Positions 1-11,562 of a DNA stretch of 64,000 bases are shown piece by piece (the first letter of the stretch is position 1; each line of letters begins with the position of its first letter). The stretch lies in NCBI RefSeq assembly GCF_002865645.1, contig NW_020194692.1, forward strand, positions 455,317-519,316, given 5' to 3'. The DNA is from Hyaloscypha bicolor E. Taxonomy: Eukaryota > Ascomycota > Leotiomycetes > Helotiales > Hyaloscyphaceae. A program made the position numbers and the translations under genes. The notes beneath the pieces are model-generated. The model saw only the letters and a program-made list of their open reading frames with translations, was not told the origin of the DNA and did no database searches.

Positions 1-281
1 GCCTCTGTACACTGTTTTTCGCGAGTGAAATGGTTGAGCCTGAGCAGCAACTGTTCCCTGCACTTCATGCAAAGTGGAAAGGCTCCAGAACTACATTTCA
101 AGCTTTCAATCGGATCAAATACTACAAAGCTGCATTTCTGCATTTTGACATAGACAAAGGGGGAATTCTCTCCCAAGTTCCATCTCCCTTGAGAAGAGAG
201 TAATGCTAATTCGCCGAGGTCCGGCTGATAGACACGCCAGTCAATTCTCTACGACAACACAGGTTCAAGGTTCTCAACACC

Positions 282-1790
282 ATGGGCTCTAAATACAAAT
301 TTCCAACCACCGACAAAAAATTATGTCAAGACTTAAACGACATTCCTGGCCCTTGGCTGGCTTCATGCACAAATCCACGGAGCTCTTCGTCACCTTGGGG
401 AGACATCCTGAAGTCGTACACAAGAGGCTGCACAAGAAATACGGAGGCGTGGTTCGGATGGGATCGAATTTCGTGTCCACACAGACTTGGAGACAGTCAA
501 GAAGATCTTCTTCCCCAACTTTAGCAACTTCAAGGTAATCTTGCTATCAAGTTAAGATTGCAATGCTGACTGACTGTGAAATCAGGCAGCACCCGGTGCA
601 ACAACCCATTTCCCATGGGAAGAGGCTCCTGAACGTTTTCAGCACCGCCGACAGAGTTTACCCACGCCCAGCGACGACGAGCTGGAGCTAGCATACACTT
701 GATGAGCACTTTGGTGAACTTCGAGCTTTTCATACGCTCAACAATCATGGCATTCTTCGACACCCTCTAACATCAGTTCGCAGACAAGACTGATCCTGGG
801 GGTATCTGCCGCTTCGGAGAATGGATACACTTCTTCACTTTTGATGTCATAAGTGAACTTACCTTGTCAAAAAGACTTGGCTTCGTGGGAAAAGGCGTTG
901 ATATTGAGGGAATTATACAGAAGTTAGAAGAAGCTTTTGCGTATTTTGTTGTGGTAGGAATTCTTCAACTACTCTGATTTGGAACATGACTAACATAATT
1001 AAGTTGGCCAAATATCGTTGCTTGACCTCCTCTGGAAGAAGAACACTCTGCTGCTATGGCTTCGTGATCACAGTCTAATTTCCAATTCCACGTCTCCAGT
1101 CGCTATATTTGCCAGTAACGAGTAAACCCACGAGACCTTTCCGAGAAGCAAGAAGCTCCCCTCACACATACCAACCACTAGACTTTCTCGCTCGCTTCCA
1201 GCAAGAGGCAAAGAAAGACAGGCCCCATCTTCATGAACGATCGCCAAATCCTCGCTGTCACAATCTCAAGCGGGCTCGGACAGCACCGCAATCGATATCT
1301 GCGCTATCTTCTCATACCTCTTAGGGAAACTACACACAATGACCCTCTTGAGGGAAGAACTTGGCCCCCTCCCTCCCAAAGGATTGGAAAAATGGAGTTG
1401 CATCTTAGGCCACAGCCCGCGAGCTACAGCATCTCACTACTGTTGTCAACCAAGCACTCTGCCTCCTTCCTGCGGTCGGTATCTATCTGGAGGACACGGT
1501 GCCGGCTTCCGGTTTAGAAGTCAACGAGTATCTCACACTAGGAAGGACGATAATTGGTGCTTCGGCTTGGGCGCTTCACGCGAAGGGAGTAATGTTTGAA
1601 CAGAGGGCGGAGGAATTTCGACCTGAGAGGTAGTTAGGTGGAGCGGGAAAGGATGGACAATGCACTCTTTTCGTTTGGTTATGAGAGTAGAAATTACATT
1701 GGGAAGAGTATCCGCTAGTTGGAGATTTATAAGGTCGTTACTGCGATTCTGCTGAAGTTCGAGGCGAGTCTTCGACTGCTGCTTCTGAGT
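282..1790 (+). pseudogene. cytochrome P450 (pisatin-demethylase/CYP57-like group), RIP-damaged
   Basis: Stretches in all three frames line up in order with one fungal P450. The proline-rich hinge (IPGPW, about 340-357) is followed after a frame change by LAGF...HKKYGGVVRMGSNFVS (about 357-470). A block about 777-958 reads FGEWIHFFTFDVISELTLSKRLGFVG in pieces. FMNDRQILA (I-helix approach) lies near 1232, the ETLR/PERF-type region reads FRPER at 1616-1630, and the heme loop lies at 1668-1703. A probable intron lies at about 536-584. The gene is dead. There are several frameshifts, RPER is followed by TAG at 1631-1633 where Trp is expected, the heme loop reads FGYESRNYIG so that the Cys ligand is Tyr (codon 1695-1697) and a Gly is Glu, and another TAG sits at 1716-1718. 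These point lesions fit G-to-A changes. Subfamily is inferred from similarity only. Confidence 0.8.
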
Positions 1791-2708
1791 GGTGAAGAGA
1801 GATGTGCTAATTGAATCAGTTGCGTCTTGCGCATCCCGAGATGGAGTGGAAGCTTTTTAATAGCTTTTTTTCTTCAAATAGTTTGGGTTCGAGGTTTCGC
1901 TTCTTAGGCGATCTTACATAAAAGCACTTCATGGATGGTTGATCCATTGCCCCTTTTCCTCCAGGAAGGAGGAAACATAAATTATATGTAATGCTACCTT
2001 TGGGCGTACTCCTTTGTGTCAGACTCAAAAACTCCTTCTTCTTGTGTTACTGTGTTACACAGAATCCTCCCATCGAGGGAGCTGCAAGCCATATCCAACT
2101 TGGCGATTCCTTGGTCACGAGGCAGCCACTCACAACGCAACTCCTTCCCTCTTCCCCCCATTCTCTTGTGGGCAGTCATTGGGCAGTTTGATGACAAGAA
2201 ACGAAGTGATCGAGAATTCCCATTGCTGCAGCGGATGCACAATCACGGCCGGTCTGTTCATCTCCTGCTCCAAAACCTCTTGAGCAGTGTCGAAAGCACC
2301 GTCAATATGTACTGTATAGGTCTCAAGAACTCAATGAAAAAGGGCGTGAGAAATTTTTGAGCTTTCCCAAGTCCAGAGAATGTGGTGCTAGAAGATTTGA
2401 TGTTGTGGAGCCCATGATGGAGGTTTGCACCTCACCAAGAACCCTTGAAAGCTCTGACTATAGAATGCCATGATAACATTTCTCTAATATCTGTGAGCTC
2501 GGAATGACAAGAATGTCATTTGAGGTTCGACATTAGTTATATTTGAATTGTACTTCTCACGTATACTAGTGGCTTGAACTGCAATAGTTAAATGTTGTAT
2601 TTTGAATTTTACCTCCCAAAACCATGTTAAACTCCGACGTAATGCTAATCTGACAAATTTTTCAGTCTTCTCTTTGGTCATATGCCTTCACGCTAGACCT
2701 TGAATGCT
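1791..2708. other. intergenic, no supported gene
   Basis: Only short overlapping open frames with no recognisable domain or signal peptide are present on either strand. Composition is ordinary and I see no repeat structure. Confidence 0.6.
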
Positions 2709-3116
2709 CTAGAACCCAGCGACAATGACCGTGGTGTTAAACTGTGTCACAGTTGGTGCATAGCCTGCACCAAACAAACTATAAACAGCAGCCGTGAGCA
2801 TATGCTCTCCATTCCCTGTGCCTGCCGGGAGTGTGACATCAAATGCGATCGGAGTCAATATGTTGGACTTGGAAGGACCAAGAAAGGCGGATGACATGAC
2901 ATTGCCCAGAGAATCGGGGAAGCCAGCTCCTGGCGCAACACCAAATGCTACGGCAACATCGTAGACAGATTGTATATAATTGGCGGTGGTGAGGGTGACG
3001 GTGAAGGGATTGTAGGCGTAGACGGTTGAGGGTGCGGTGACGCCTGTGATGATGGCGGCGGCGGAGGAAATAAGCGTCGAGAGGAAAAGGGCAGATGATG
3101 AGGATGAGAAACGCAT
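2709..3116 (-). CDS. NIS1-like small secreted protein
   Basis: A single-exon protein of 135 aa, taking the Met at 3114-3116. An upstream in-frame Met would add 17 polar residues ahead of the signal peptide, so the shorter start is preferred. Residues 1-20 (MRFSSSSSALFLSTLISSAA) form a secretion signal. The mature part is a short beta-rich domain with YIQSVYDVAVAFG, then SLGNVMSSAFLGPSKSN, then a closing TQFNTTVIV strand. This pattern matches the Nis1 family of fungal secreted proteins as I know it; some characterised members interfere with plant immune kinases. There are few Cys residues. Function in this organism is inference. It stands alone, with long intergenic DNA on both sides. Confidence 0.72.
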   Translation of the reverse strand: MRFSSSSSALFLSTLISSAAAIITGVTAPSTVYAYNPFTVTLTTANYIQSVYDVAVAFGVAPGAGFPDSLGNVMSSAFLGPSKSNILTPIAFDVTLPAGTGNGEHMLTAAVYSLFGAGYAPTVTQFNTTVIVAGF

Positions 3117-6100
3117 TCTGATTATTGGAGTGGGTTTGGTTGACTTGCTGTGTGGTTTGATTGACACTCTCTCAGATTGTACTTACTTTACATCTTTATA
3201 CCATCTTCTGCGAGATGGATCAGTAAACATTGAACGTTGAACACGAGATTTGTGCGCCGCAGTGATGTTGATCAAGGCTATTTTGGTGCATCGTGAATGT
3301 CGCCACTGAACACGAGGCATGTAAGCCGCAAAGCATGCCTTCCTTCGCCAATCATGCTTGTAGGCGGGCATCTCCGAATTTTGTTCAGTCATGAGACATA
3401 GGGCTGACATGGAATTTTATAACGGGTTTGTCCGGATTGTGACTCTGGGTGCGAGGTGGATGACAGAGCAGTCGCATCGGTTTTCTCGGGTTCTCTCCTT
3501 GGGGGCAAGTGGGCACAAATCCATAAGATTTAGAAGCTGACCAACCACTACAGTGCTGGGTGGCCAACAAAACGATACCCTCTATGTGTACTACGCAACA
3601 CTACGCAACATCTTCTGTGTAATAGCACTCAGATTGTAATTGCGTATGTTACAGCTTACAATAATTCTGACAAGGCTTTATCGAGAAATGGATGGCGAGG
3701 ATTTATCGTGGAGTTGGGAGCAGTCCGGGAAGTAATTACAGGCAGTCCCAAACAACCGACAAAACAGTCTGCCTTTTACGCGCATAATAACTTTTTAACT
3801 ATGACCTAAATTGTTTTTATTCTAAGTAATGCAATTATAAAGTATAATCATACGAATAAAATATATTAACCTGATTTTTAATAAGAGTTGTAAGTAATTA
3901 GTATTCAAATTTTAAAGTTTATAAATAATTTATACTTTTTTAATTTTTAATTATATAAAACACGAAAATATTTTGGGAATATTATATATCCCTAAATAAA
4001 TAATATATTAAAACTTAGACTTATAAGGCCCTTTAAGCTTTTATAAGCTTATTATATATAGTAAATGCTCAAATTTTTAGAGTATTACTAAAGAGAATAT
4101 ATGTTGCATTAAATGCTGTTGTATTGTAATATATTTAGATGTCGAAGGAAGTGGGTAGCCGGAGCTAAATATAGTGTGTGTAGTCACGTGATCCAAGCAC
4201 ATGTGACTAGCCTGAAGTTGCTATGTAACAATATAGAGTATTAAAAATTTATAATTTTAATTATATATAACCTCGTATATTATGCAATGTGTGATTTTAC
4301 ACTATATGAAATACGAAAATTTCTAAATGAGCTTATATAAAAATAATTACGTGCTTTATAATGCTCCTAATGTCACGAGTCGCTTAGACGAATGGACGCG
4401 CACGCAGGGAAATAGCTTTACCGCGTGGGTGAACAGACCAAAAGGTACAATAATAAGGTTGGAAGCCTTATTAGCTATTCTACTATATGAGAGCACAGTG
4501 CGCATCACGTGACTAACCGCGCACGTGATACACAACTGTGACACCTAATATTAAATATATTAAAAATCGGAGGACTGAGCATTAATTACTATAAGAATAT
4601 ATACTAGTTCCGAATAATACTATTTATATTAATTAGTATTATAGTAAGCATTCTTTCATTTTGCCGTTATTGTATCGGACCGATTATATAGTACAAGTAT
4701 AACGGATAGCTGCAGGGGGCAGCGCCCGAGGCACGGATGTAGCGAGAGGAAACGTGCGGTGAGAGTGGTTAAACTCTATCAGTATGTGCAGTATAGCTTT
4801 AAGAGATGAGAAGGAACTCTGATCTTGAAGTTTGCGTAATGTCACGCGTTCGTTGGCTCAAAGGTGTCTTCACAACCATGGTTCACGACGCCTATCGCAT
4901 TAAAAACAATGCAATAAAGGCCTGCTCAACAGTTCTATTAGCCTTGAGAAATAACATCTCGGTCCTCTGGTAAGCAGTATTTATAGTTTGGGTAAGAGTT
5001 CTTGAATTTTGAGCCTAACATTCATTTGCAAAGAGTATACAGTGGGTGCTTAGTGAAGCAAACTAGGAGAGCAACACTGTGGGTGGCTAGCTAGTCACTT
5101 ACTCTACCACAAGAACTTCAAATATTCAACAGCTTCCTAGGCATTGACATCTCCTTATATACAAGATAAGTTGCATAATTATTCTGTATTGCTTTTCTTT
5201 TCCTGTTTGTGAGGATACATAATAGTATAATACCGTTTCTAGAATGTCTCAGAGTATTCCGAATGAGTTCTCGATGTCGCATGGATGGAGGGCAGACAGT
5301 CCATGTTGGCAATGGCAAATTGGGAGACACTTGCTGTCAAGAATAGAAGTTGATTCAATAAAATCGCGGTTGTCTCCCTGATGAGAGATGAATGTGGTGT
5401 AAGTTGGAGAACGTTTCGAGTAGATTTACTCTACCCCTTCTCCTCAAGTGGGGAAGTGTTTTGATGAATGATAATCTGAGGAGATATGTTGTCAAATAAC
5501 CCTCCGGAGATCAAACAAAACTCGGAAACAAGTCGAGGATTTCGTTGTTCGTATCCCCAAACACGCAATCGAAGTTTGAATCGTACTGTCCTTCCAGTAA
5601 ACAAAATCCAATATACTTTCCGGCAGTTAATATTACACAAAAGCTATCTGGACTCCTTAAGTAGCTCTTTCAACTAGTACAAGATCGTCTCGCAAAACAC
5701 TTCGTGATAACTTAATGTCCATTGCTGATTGCCCAACGAAGCCTCCTCGCGCGTGACCACACATCTAATGTATACTATGGGCAATCTTCTCTCTCTTGCT
5801 GAATGCAGTATCTCTAGTTTACTTGGCATTTGGCGTTGAAAAGGGCGGTCGCACAAGTTTGTTGCTTCATTATTCGGAACGGCCGAAGGTACAACCTCCG
5901 TGTCACACTTTATTGCGCTACCATGCGGTGAGGCTGTTGAACTTGAAGTGTCACGAAGATCTCTAGTATTGTGCACATTAGCTTGTACAAAGCCTGTCTT
6001 ACAGGCAACACGGTTTTGTATTAGCTAGCCACTCTCCAACCACATGGTTACTTGGACCTTGCGTGGAAATTCTAGAACCGAGTGCATCAACATTAGAAGT

Positions 6101-6336
6101 TGCGACACCTTAGTCCTACGTAGTAGTAGATGGTTCTTTTCAATAATTTCGCGTTATTACGCTCATTCAAGAATTTATTTGTCATCTGATATGCCTTCAG
6201 TAACGCGAAATAACTCGAGGCTTTTCGATGTGTAAAAGTTCTCTCCGCTCCGATATCTCCCCATCCATCCAATATCAATCCACTTCATTGTTGTTGCATT
6301 CTGGATTTCTGATCGACAATCTAAGTTTTCTGCAAG
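3117..6336. other. gene-free stretch with an AT-rich island
   Basis: No supportable gene. About 3780-4660 is strongly AT-rich and looks RIP-decayed, with only short TA-rich words. Inside it are several CACGTG/CACATG-type palindromes near 4184-4206 and 4505-4527. About 4690-6330 returns to normal composition but holds only short, featureless open frames on both strands. Confidence 0.6.
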
Positions 6337-7394
6337 ATGATTTTCACCTCAAAGACCCCTTCATGCATGGGATGCCTGTCGCTTCTCGCCTCTCCCCTTT
6401 TTGCTGCCGTCTTGCATCCCAAGGAGCTCAGCGTTCGTGCAACTCCGTATATGACAAGAATCCTTGATACTGGTACTACATTTGGTGAGGAGAACAATGG
6501 AGTGTGGCAATTGATTGAGTGTGTGGGGTTTACTTGAATTCTTGCAATTTAAATCTGTTCCTAAGTATCTTGTCACAGACTACTACTTTTTAACCCTCCG
6601 TTCCTGACTTTCGATTGACAATGCGTTGCAGCGCCGATGGAGACGGCTATCCAGGCCTTGCGTACATCAAGACGAGTAACACTGGAACCGGAACAGTTGA
6701 AGTTCATATCGCCTCCAGAAAGTCCAACTTTCAGACTCGCATCTGGGAATCTGGCACCACATTTGACCTCGAAAACGACGGCACTTGGCTTCTCGCTCCA
6801 GCTAAGAGCGGCACCCTCCCCGATCTAGCATTCATCAGGACTTCTAACGCAGCCACTCACTCGGTCGAAGTCCACATCGCCTCAGGTGCTTCGGGTTACA
6901 AGCTGCGAACCCAAGAGACTGGCACCGTGTTCGGGGAGGAGGATAACGGCATCTGGAAGCTGTACGATTACAATGCTGATGGAGTCCTTGATCTGGTATA
7001 CATCAAGACTTCCGCAACTGGCACAAACTCCGTCGAGGTGCATGTCGCTGCAGGGCCATCATACAGAAACTGGGTCTTGCACACCGGCACAACATTCGCG
7101 CCCGAGACCGATGGTTTCTGGCAATTGGCGCCCTATTCGGGATGGAATACCGCCGATCTGGTGTTTATCAAAGATGCGAATACGGGAACTGGGCAGACGG
7201 AGGTTCATGTTGCCAGCCAGGCGAGTGGCTATCATAATAAAATCTTTGCGAGTGGAAGCACGTTTGTGCAGGAGACCAATGGGGTTTGGAGCTTGATCGA
7301 TTTCAATAAGGATGGAGTGTTGGATCTGACGTATATCAAGTACCAAAATACGGGGACTGGCAAAGTGGAGGTGCACGTCGCTAGTGGGAAATAA
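6337..7394 (+). CDS. secreted FG-GAP/VCBS-repeat protein
   Basis: Two exons, 6337-6518 and 6632-7394, give 314 aa. The phase-2 intron (donor GTGTGT, acceptor TTGCAG, CTGAC branch site near 6605) is supported because splicing restores the loop QLIDADGDGYPGLAYIK, which matches the later repeats KLYDYNADGVLDLVYIK and SLIDFNKDGVLDLTYIK. The N-terminus (about 25 aa, with a hydrophobic CLSLLASPLFAAV stretch) is a probable signal peptide. The rest is about five repeats of roughly 57 aa, each with [TS]GTTF...W..., a D-x-[DN]-x-D-G type calcium-binding loop (degenerate in two repeats), DL.[YF]IK and VEVH[IV]A. Such repeats usually fold as beta-propeller blades in extracellular adhesins or lectin-like proteins. 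No catalytic domain is visible, so the ligand is unknown. Confidence 0.75.
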
Positions 7395-8661
7395 AAGTTT
7401 GAGTGGCTGCACATGGAGCTGTTCTGGATTGGGGGCCGTTTTCTGCATCTGTTCGCTAATTTCGAGGTTCTGACTGGGACTGAAGGCCTTTCCATTCATT
7501 CTCCTACAAGCTCTACCCCATCAATGAATCCAGGCTGTCGTCTTCCGATGGCCGTGGGAGAGCGATGGTATTCATCAACAAAACCCTCCCGGAGTTCTGA
7601 TGAACCTTGTTCGGCGGGGTAACTGTTCTCAACCTCATCCATGTCCAACGTGTTAAATATTCTTCTATGGCTTAATATTATGCTGTTCGCGTGTGTATTC
7701 AAGGGGGCCTGCTTCTGTTTCCGACGAGATTTTGCTCCAGCAATTTAAATCTAAGTCATGTTTTGATAAATCCAAAGATCTGAGTCAACCGAATAGGAGT
7801 ATGACTGACTAGACGCTTCACTCATAATATTGTTATGCGCAAGCCTTTAAGAAAGAGAGGGAGTTTTGGATAGCTAGCGTAGCGGACCAGAGAGTGTAGG
7901 TAGCCATTAACTCCTCCTGGAGTTTGTGAGGTGTGAACGTAACGAAGGGGCAGGATGGCCTCGGATTTTGGGGGGTGGATGACTAAGGCCGCAATCCTTG
8001 GACCTGAGTACTGTCTGGTTGGTCAGTAATTCCGAAAAGCGGGTGCTTTAAGTAGACTTCGACCTAAGTTTATCAAAAACATGACTGAGATTTAAATTTC
8101 CCCATTTTATTCTCTTCCCATTATTCGTTCGCCTCCCCGAGTATGCGCCCTTATTTCCACTCGTTGAAACATCCAACGCCTCCTGAGATCCCGTGCCGCA
8201 CGCTATTGGCATTTTCAGCTCGGTGTTCACGCTACCTTCGTACTCAAAATTGCAAGAATTCGGCATGAAGCGAAAAGACTCAATCAACAACCTCTCCATA
8301 TCGTGCTTGATTCCGTATTCCAAGTGGCATGATTGAACTGGGGCCGCGAAGTCAGCGATCCCCTAGGGGCTGGAAGCTGAGGGAGTAGGAGTCCTTGTTG
8401 TGACTTGTTTTCGCGGACAGCCGCCAACAAACATCCTGCAGATGGCAGCCCAGTTGGGTTAAGCGTTGACGGCTGGGCGGGGCTGAGCGATCAAGTGGCT
8501 GGGCGGAAGTGTGACCGCGGGCTGGGTGGCGAGGCTGTTGTCTCACATCAGAACGACACACTAATACTGTACGAAGCCCTGCGGACAACAATTCAGATCC
8601 TCGTGCCTTCTTCTTGTCCAACAAGTTTTGATTTGAACACTCGTTTGCACAGCAGTCACTG
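7395..8661. other. intergenic, nothing supportable
   Basis: The 3' flank of the FG-GAP gene and the 5' flank of the cellulase. Short open frames on both strands lack domains or signal peptides. Confidence 0.6.
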
Positions 8662-10200
8662 ATGTTTCTTCCGTCGCTTGTAATCCTGGGGGTGGTTCAG
8701 GCGGTCTTTGGGAAGACACAACTCTATGTTCGTAGGGTCGATTCCAAGTATTTTCACGTGAGCTGACAAACTTCCGTGCAGGGCATGAACATTGCAGGAT
8801 TCGAATTTGGCTGTGAAATTACTGTAAGTTTCCACGGGTTTTCCATATTGGGATGATCCAGCTGACTAAACTTAGGGAACCTGCCCACTCGACACTATCC
8901 AACCACCGTTGAAGAGTTTGGGCTTCGGAGATGGAGCTGGTCAAATGGATCATTTTGTTAAGGACGACGGGATGAACGTTTTTCGTCTACGTACGTGTCG
9001 CTCTCTGGACTCCCACCTGATCTGACTTGAGTATAGCTGTCTCATGGCAATATCTTACTAATAATGTCATCGGACCTCTCGACAAAACGAACTTTGGCAA
9101 TTATGATCTACTTATGCAAGCTTGTCTTAAGACGGGGGCGTACTGTGTCATCGATATCCATAACTTTGCGCGGTGGAACGGAGGTATTATAGGGCAAGGT
9201 GGACCGACGGACGAACAATTTGCAGATCTCTGGACCCAATTGGCCACCAATTACGCCAGTAACCCATTCGTTATATTCGAATTAATGAATGAGCCTCACG
9301 ATATCGATCTCACCGCTTGGGTTGCTAGCTGCCAAGCAGCTGTGGCAGCAATTCGCAAAGCTGAAAAAGTTTTGCACATAGTTCTCTTGCCTGGAGAGAA
9401 CTTCTCTAGCGCCGGTACTTTTCTTACCAGTGGATGGGGGGCAGCTCTAGCTACTGTCACGAATCCAGACGCATCTACGACGAATTTAGTCCTCGACCTA
9501 CACAAGTATGAAGACGTTGATAACTCGGGCGATCACCCCGACTGTGTGATGGATAATGTAGCGGATACCTTCGAACCAGTCGCCGCTTGGCTCCGAAAGA
9601 ACAAACGGCAAGCGATCCTCAGTGAGACCGGTGTTGGTGTGACTTCTGAATCTGTAAGAAAGTCCGTCTTTATTCACACGCAAGTACTAAGTTATATTCT
9701 AGTGCTTCGTGGACTTCTGTGCCCAAAACACAGCCATAAACGCCAACTCTGACGTCTATCTTGGATATATCGCATGGACGGCAGGCAGCGTTACCTCTGA
9801 CTATATTCTAGACCTTGCGCCAACTCTGACAGGCACAAAATGGGTGGACCAGAAGATGACAATTCAATGTGTGATTGATTTGTGGGTTAATGCTCCTGCT
9901 GGTCCTGCGGCGCCTGATTGGGGCTTGGCACTTGGCACGGCGCTGGCAGCAATCCCGAGCTCGACAGGGGGATCGGCCAAGCGATCGAGCTCGGTGGTAG
10001 TGTCAACTTCCAGCTCGGGGGCGGTGTCAACTCCAACAGCAATCGTGACAGGTACCGGGAAAAGCGGATCCGCATCTGGAACGCAAACGAGCGCATCACC
10101 CAGTGATACGCAGACAAAAACGCCGAATTCGGCAAACGGGGTGAAGTTCGCGAGTGGATTGATGGCATGTTCTTTAATATTAGCTGTTATCCTTTTGTAA
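8662..10200 (+). CDS. GH5 subfamily 5 endo-beta-1,4-glucanase, probably GPI-anchored
   Basis: Five exons: 8662 to about 8736 (end uncertain, see below), 8782-8823, 8876-8990, 9037-9653 and 9703-10200, giving about 445-448 aa. A signal peptide (MFLPSLVILGVVQAVFG) precedes GMNIAGFEFGCE, GQMDHFVKDDGMNVFRLPVSWQ and YCVIDIHNFARWNGGIIGQG, all hallmarks of Trichoderma EGII-type GH5_5 enzymes. The acid/base Glu is in LMNEPHD (codon 9291-9293) and the nucleophile Glu in ILSETG (codon 9624-9626). There is no CBM1. Instead a Ser/Thr-rich linker and a hydrophobic tail (LMACSLILAVILL) suggest a GPI anchor on the cell surface. The end of exon 1 is unclear: the frame-compatible donors are GTTCGT (8728) or GTCGAT (8737), both atypical, while the better-looking GTAGGG (8732) breaks the frame. 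Predicted role: cleavage of cellulose or mixed-linked glucans. Confidence 0.85.
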
Positions 10201-10486
10201 ATATCAATGAAAAGGAGTCTGGGTTGACTTTGGGATCTGAGGGCTTGCCTTTGGTTGCATTAGAGCATTAATTTGGCGTACTCAAATATAATAGGTAGTT
10301 GAAATAAATTGACATGACATATACAGATATTCATTTCCACAGTACCAGAAGCTTTGTTAGGTGGCTATTTTTGTTTTCCCTATCTACTTTTCACACATGG
10401 TCAAAGTCTTCGTTCGGCATTTGCAAACCCAGAAATAGAATGCAACCTCCCCAGCTGTCAACTTATGTCATGAAATGATGGATTTC

Positions 10487-11298
10487 GGAGGGAGCAGTGT
10501 GTCAAAGAATTAATCACATTAATCAGATTAATCAGATTAATCATGATTAGATTAGATTAGAATATGATTAACGTAATTCAGATTTTTTTTGATTAGATTA
10601 GAATAATTAATCAGATTAATCTGTCACGTGACTATAGTAAATTAACGTTTACTTAATAATTATTGAACAACTAAGGTATCTATTAAGTAGCCCCAGTTAA
10701 ACTAAGCTAGGGCTTATATAATAGTAGCTAAATACTAACTTTTAATAATAATAAACTAGTTATTCTCCTCGGAATCTCTATATTCCCTCTTTTATTATTT
10801 GGCTTCGGCTCGCTTACTAAGCGTTACTGCCCCAAATTAGCGTAGCGCTAGAGCCAGAGCGGGCAGGAGCGTTACCAGATTCGGCTAGTGCCATCACGTG
10901 TTAGGGTCACGTGCAGACTAATCAGATTAATCAGATTAATTATGATTAATCTAATTAATACTTGAATAGAATATGATTAATGTGACGGCAGGAACAAAGC
11001 AATGGAACGATGCTCAAAGATCAATGATTTCCAATGTCCTACAGAATCTAAAGCTAAGGAGAGAAGGAGTGAGGTGTGGCAGTGGATAAGTAGGTATGGC
11101 CAAGACCACTGAAACGCCGAGCTTTGGAAGCGAGCTTGGTTTGAACCATAGCTTGGAACCTTAGCTGAAACCAACCCCTTTGGCTGAAACCAACCATGTG
11201 ACACCAGCCGTCACAATTAATGAGTTTTTTTCGTGAATAGATTAGATTAATGGCCATTAATCTAATCTAATCTAATCATTTGACACACTGGGAGGGAG
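10487..11298. mobile_element. non-autonomous hAT-type element with 8-bp target duplication
   Basis: The element spans 10495-11290 (796 bp) and is flanked by perfect direct repeats GGAGGGAG at 10487-10494 and 11291-11298. Its ends are inverted repeats CAGTGTGTCAAA / TTTGACACACTG. An 8-bp duplication and a CA(G)-type terminus are typical of hAT transposons. Just inside the ends and again at about 10918-10980 are arrays of ATTAATC/GATTAATC words, resembling the subterminal repeats that hAT transposases bind. No transposase is encoded. Part of the inner sequence is AT-rich. A second small element is nested in the right half. Confidence 0.82.
10976..11220. mobile_element. small MITE-like element nested in the hAT element
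   Basis: At 10981-11215 (235 bp) the ends are inverted repeats TGTGACGGCAGG and CCAGCCGTCACA (11 of 12 match). Directly outside are ATTAA at 10976-10980 and ATTAA at 11216-11220, a possible 5-bp target duplication, although ATTAA is common in the host element. There is no coding capacity. Confidence 0.6.
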
Positions 11299-11562
11299 AA
11301 ATCCATGGCAATTGAACTATACAGTCCCTCTCATCTAAAGTTCGAGCGAAGATCATAAAACATCACGAAACCCGTGTTGGCGAAAGATGAAGGAAGGAAA
11401 GCAGTGTGAGGTCCAGAGGGCCTCCTGGTCACGTGCAGAAGCCAACACCAAAATCGCGTCGACCAAAGTAATGACATTGCAGCCAACGCGACAACACAAC
11501 AAAAACATCCTTCACAACCCCAATCCCATCGCAGCACCACGCTGCACACACAGTCAACCAAA
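11299..11562. promoter_or_regulatory. upstream region of SPC19
   Basis: About 260 bp between the transposon target site and the SPC19 start, containing CACGTG at about 11430. No clear TATA box is visible. It should contain the SPC19 promoter, which means the hAT insertion lies close to it. Confidence 0.35.

Noticed and set aside
5674..5976. 100-aa minus-strand frame
   Set aside because: No start context, domain or homology that I can recognise.
10977..11257. Minus-strand frames inside the nested element at 11 kb
   Set aside because: They fall within a short non-coding TIR element and resemble no protein.
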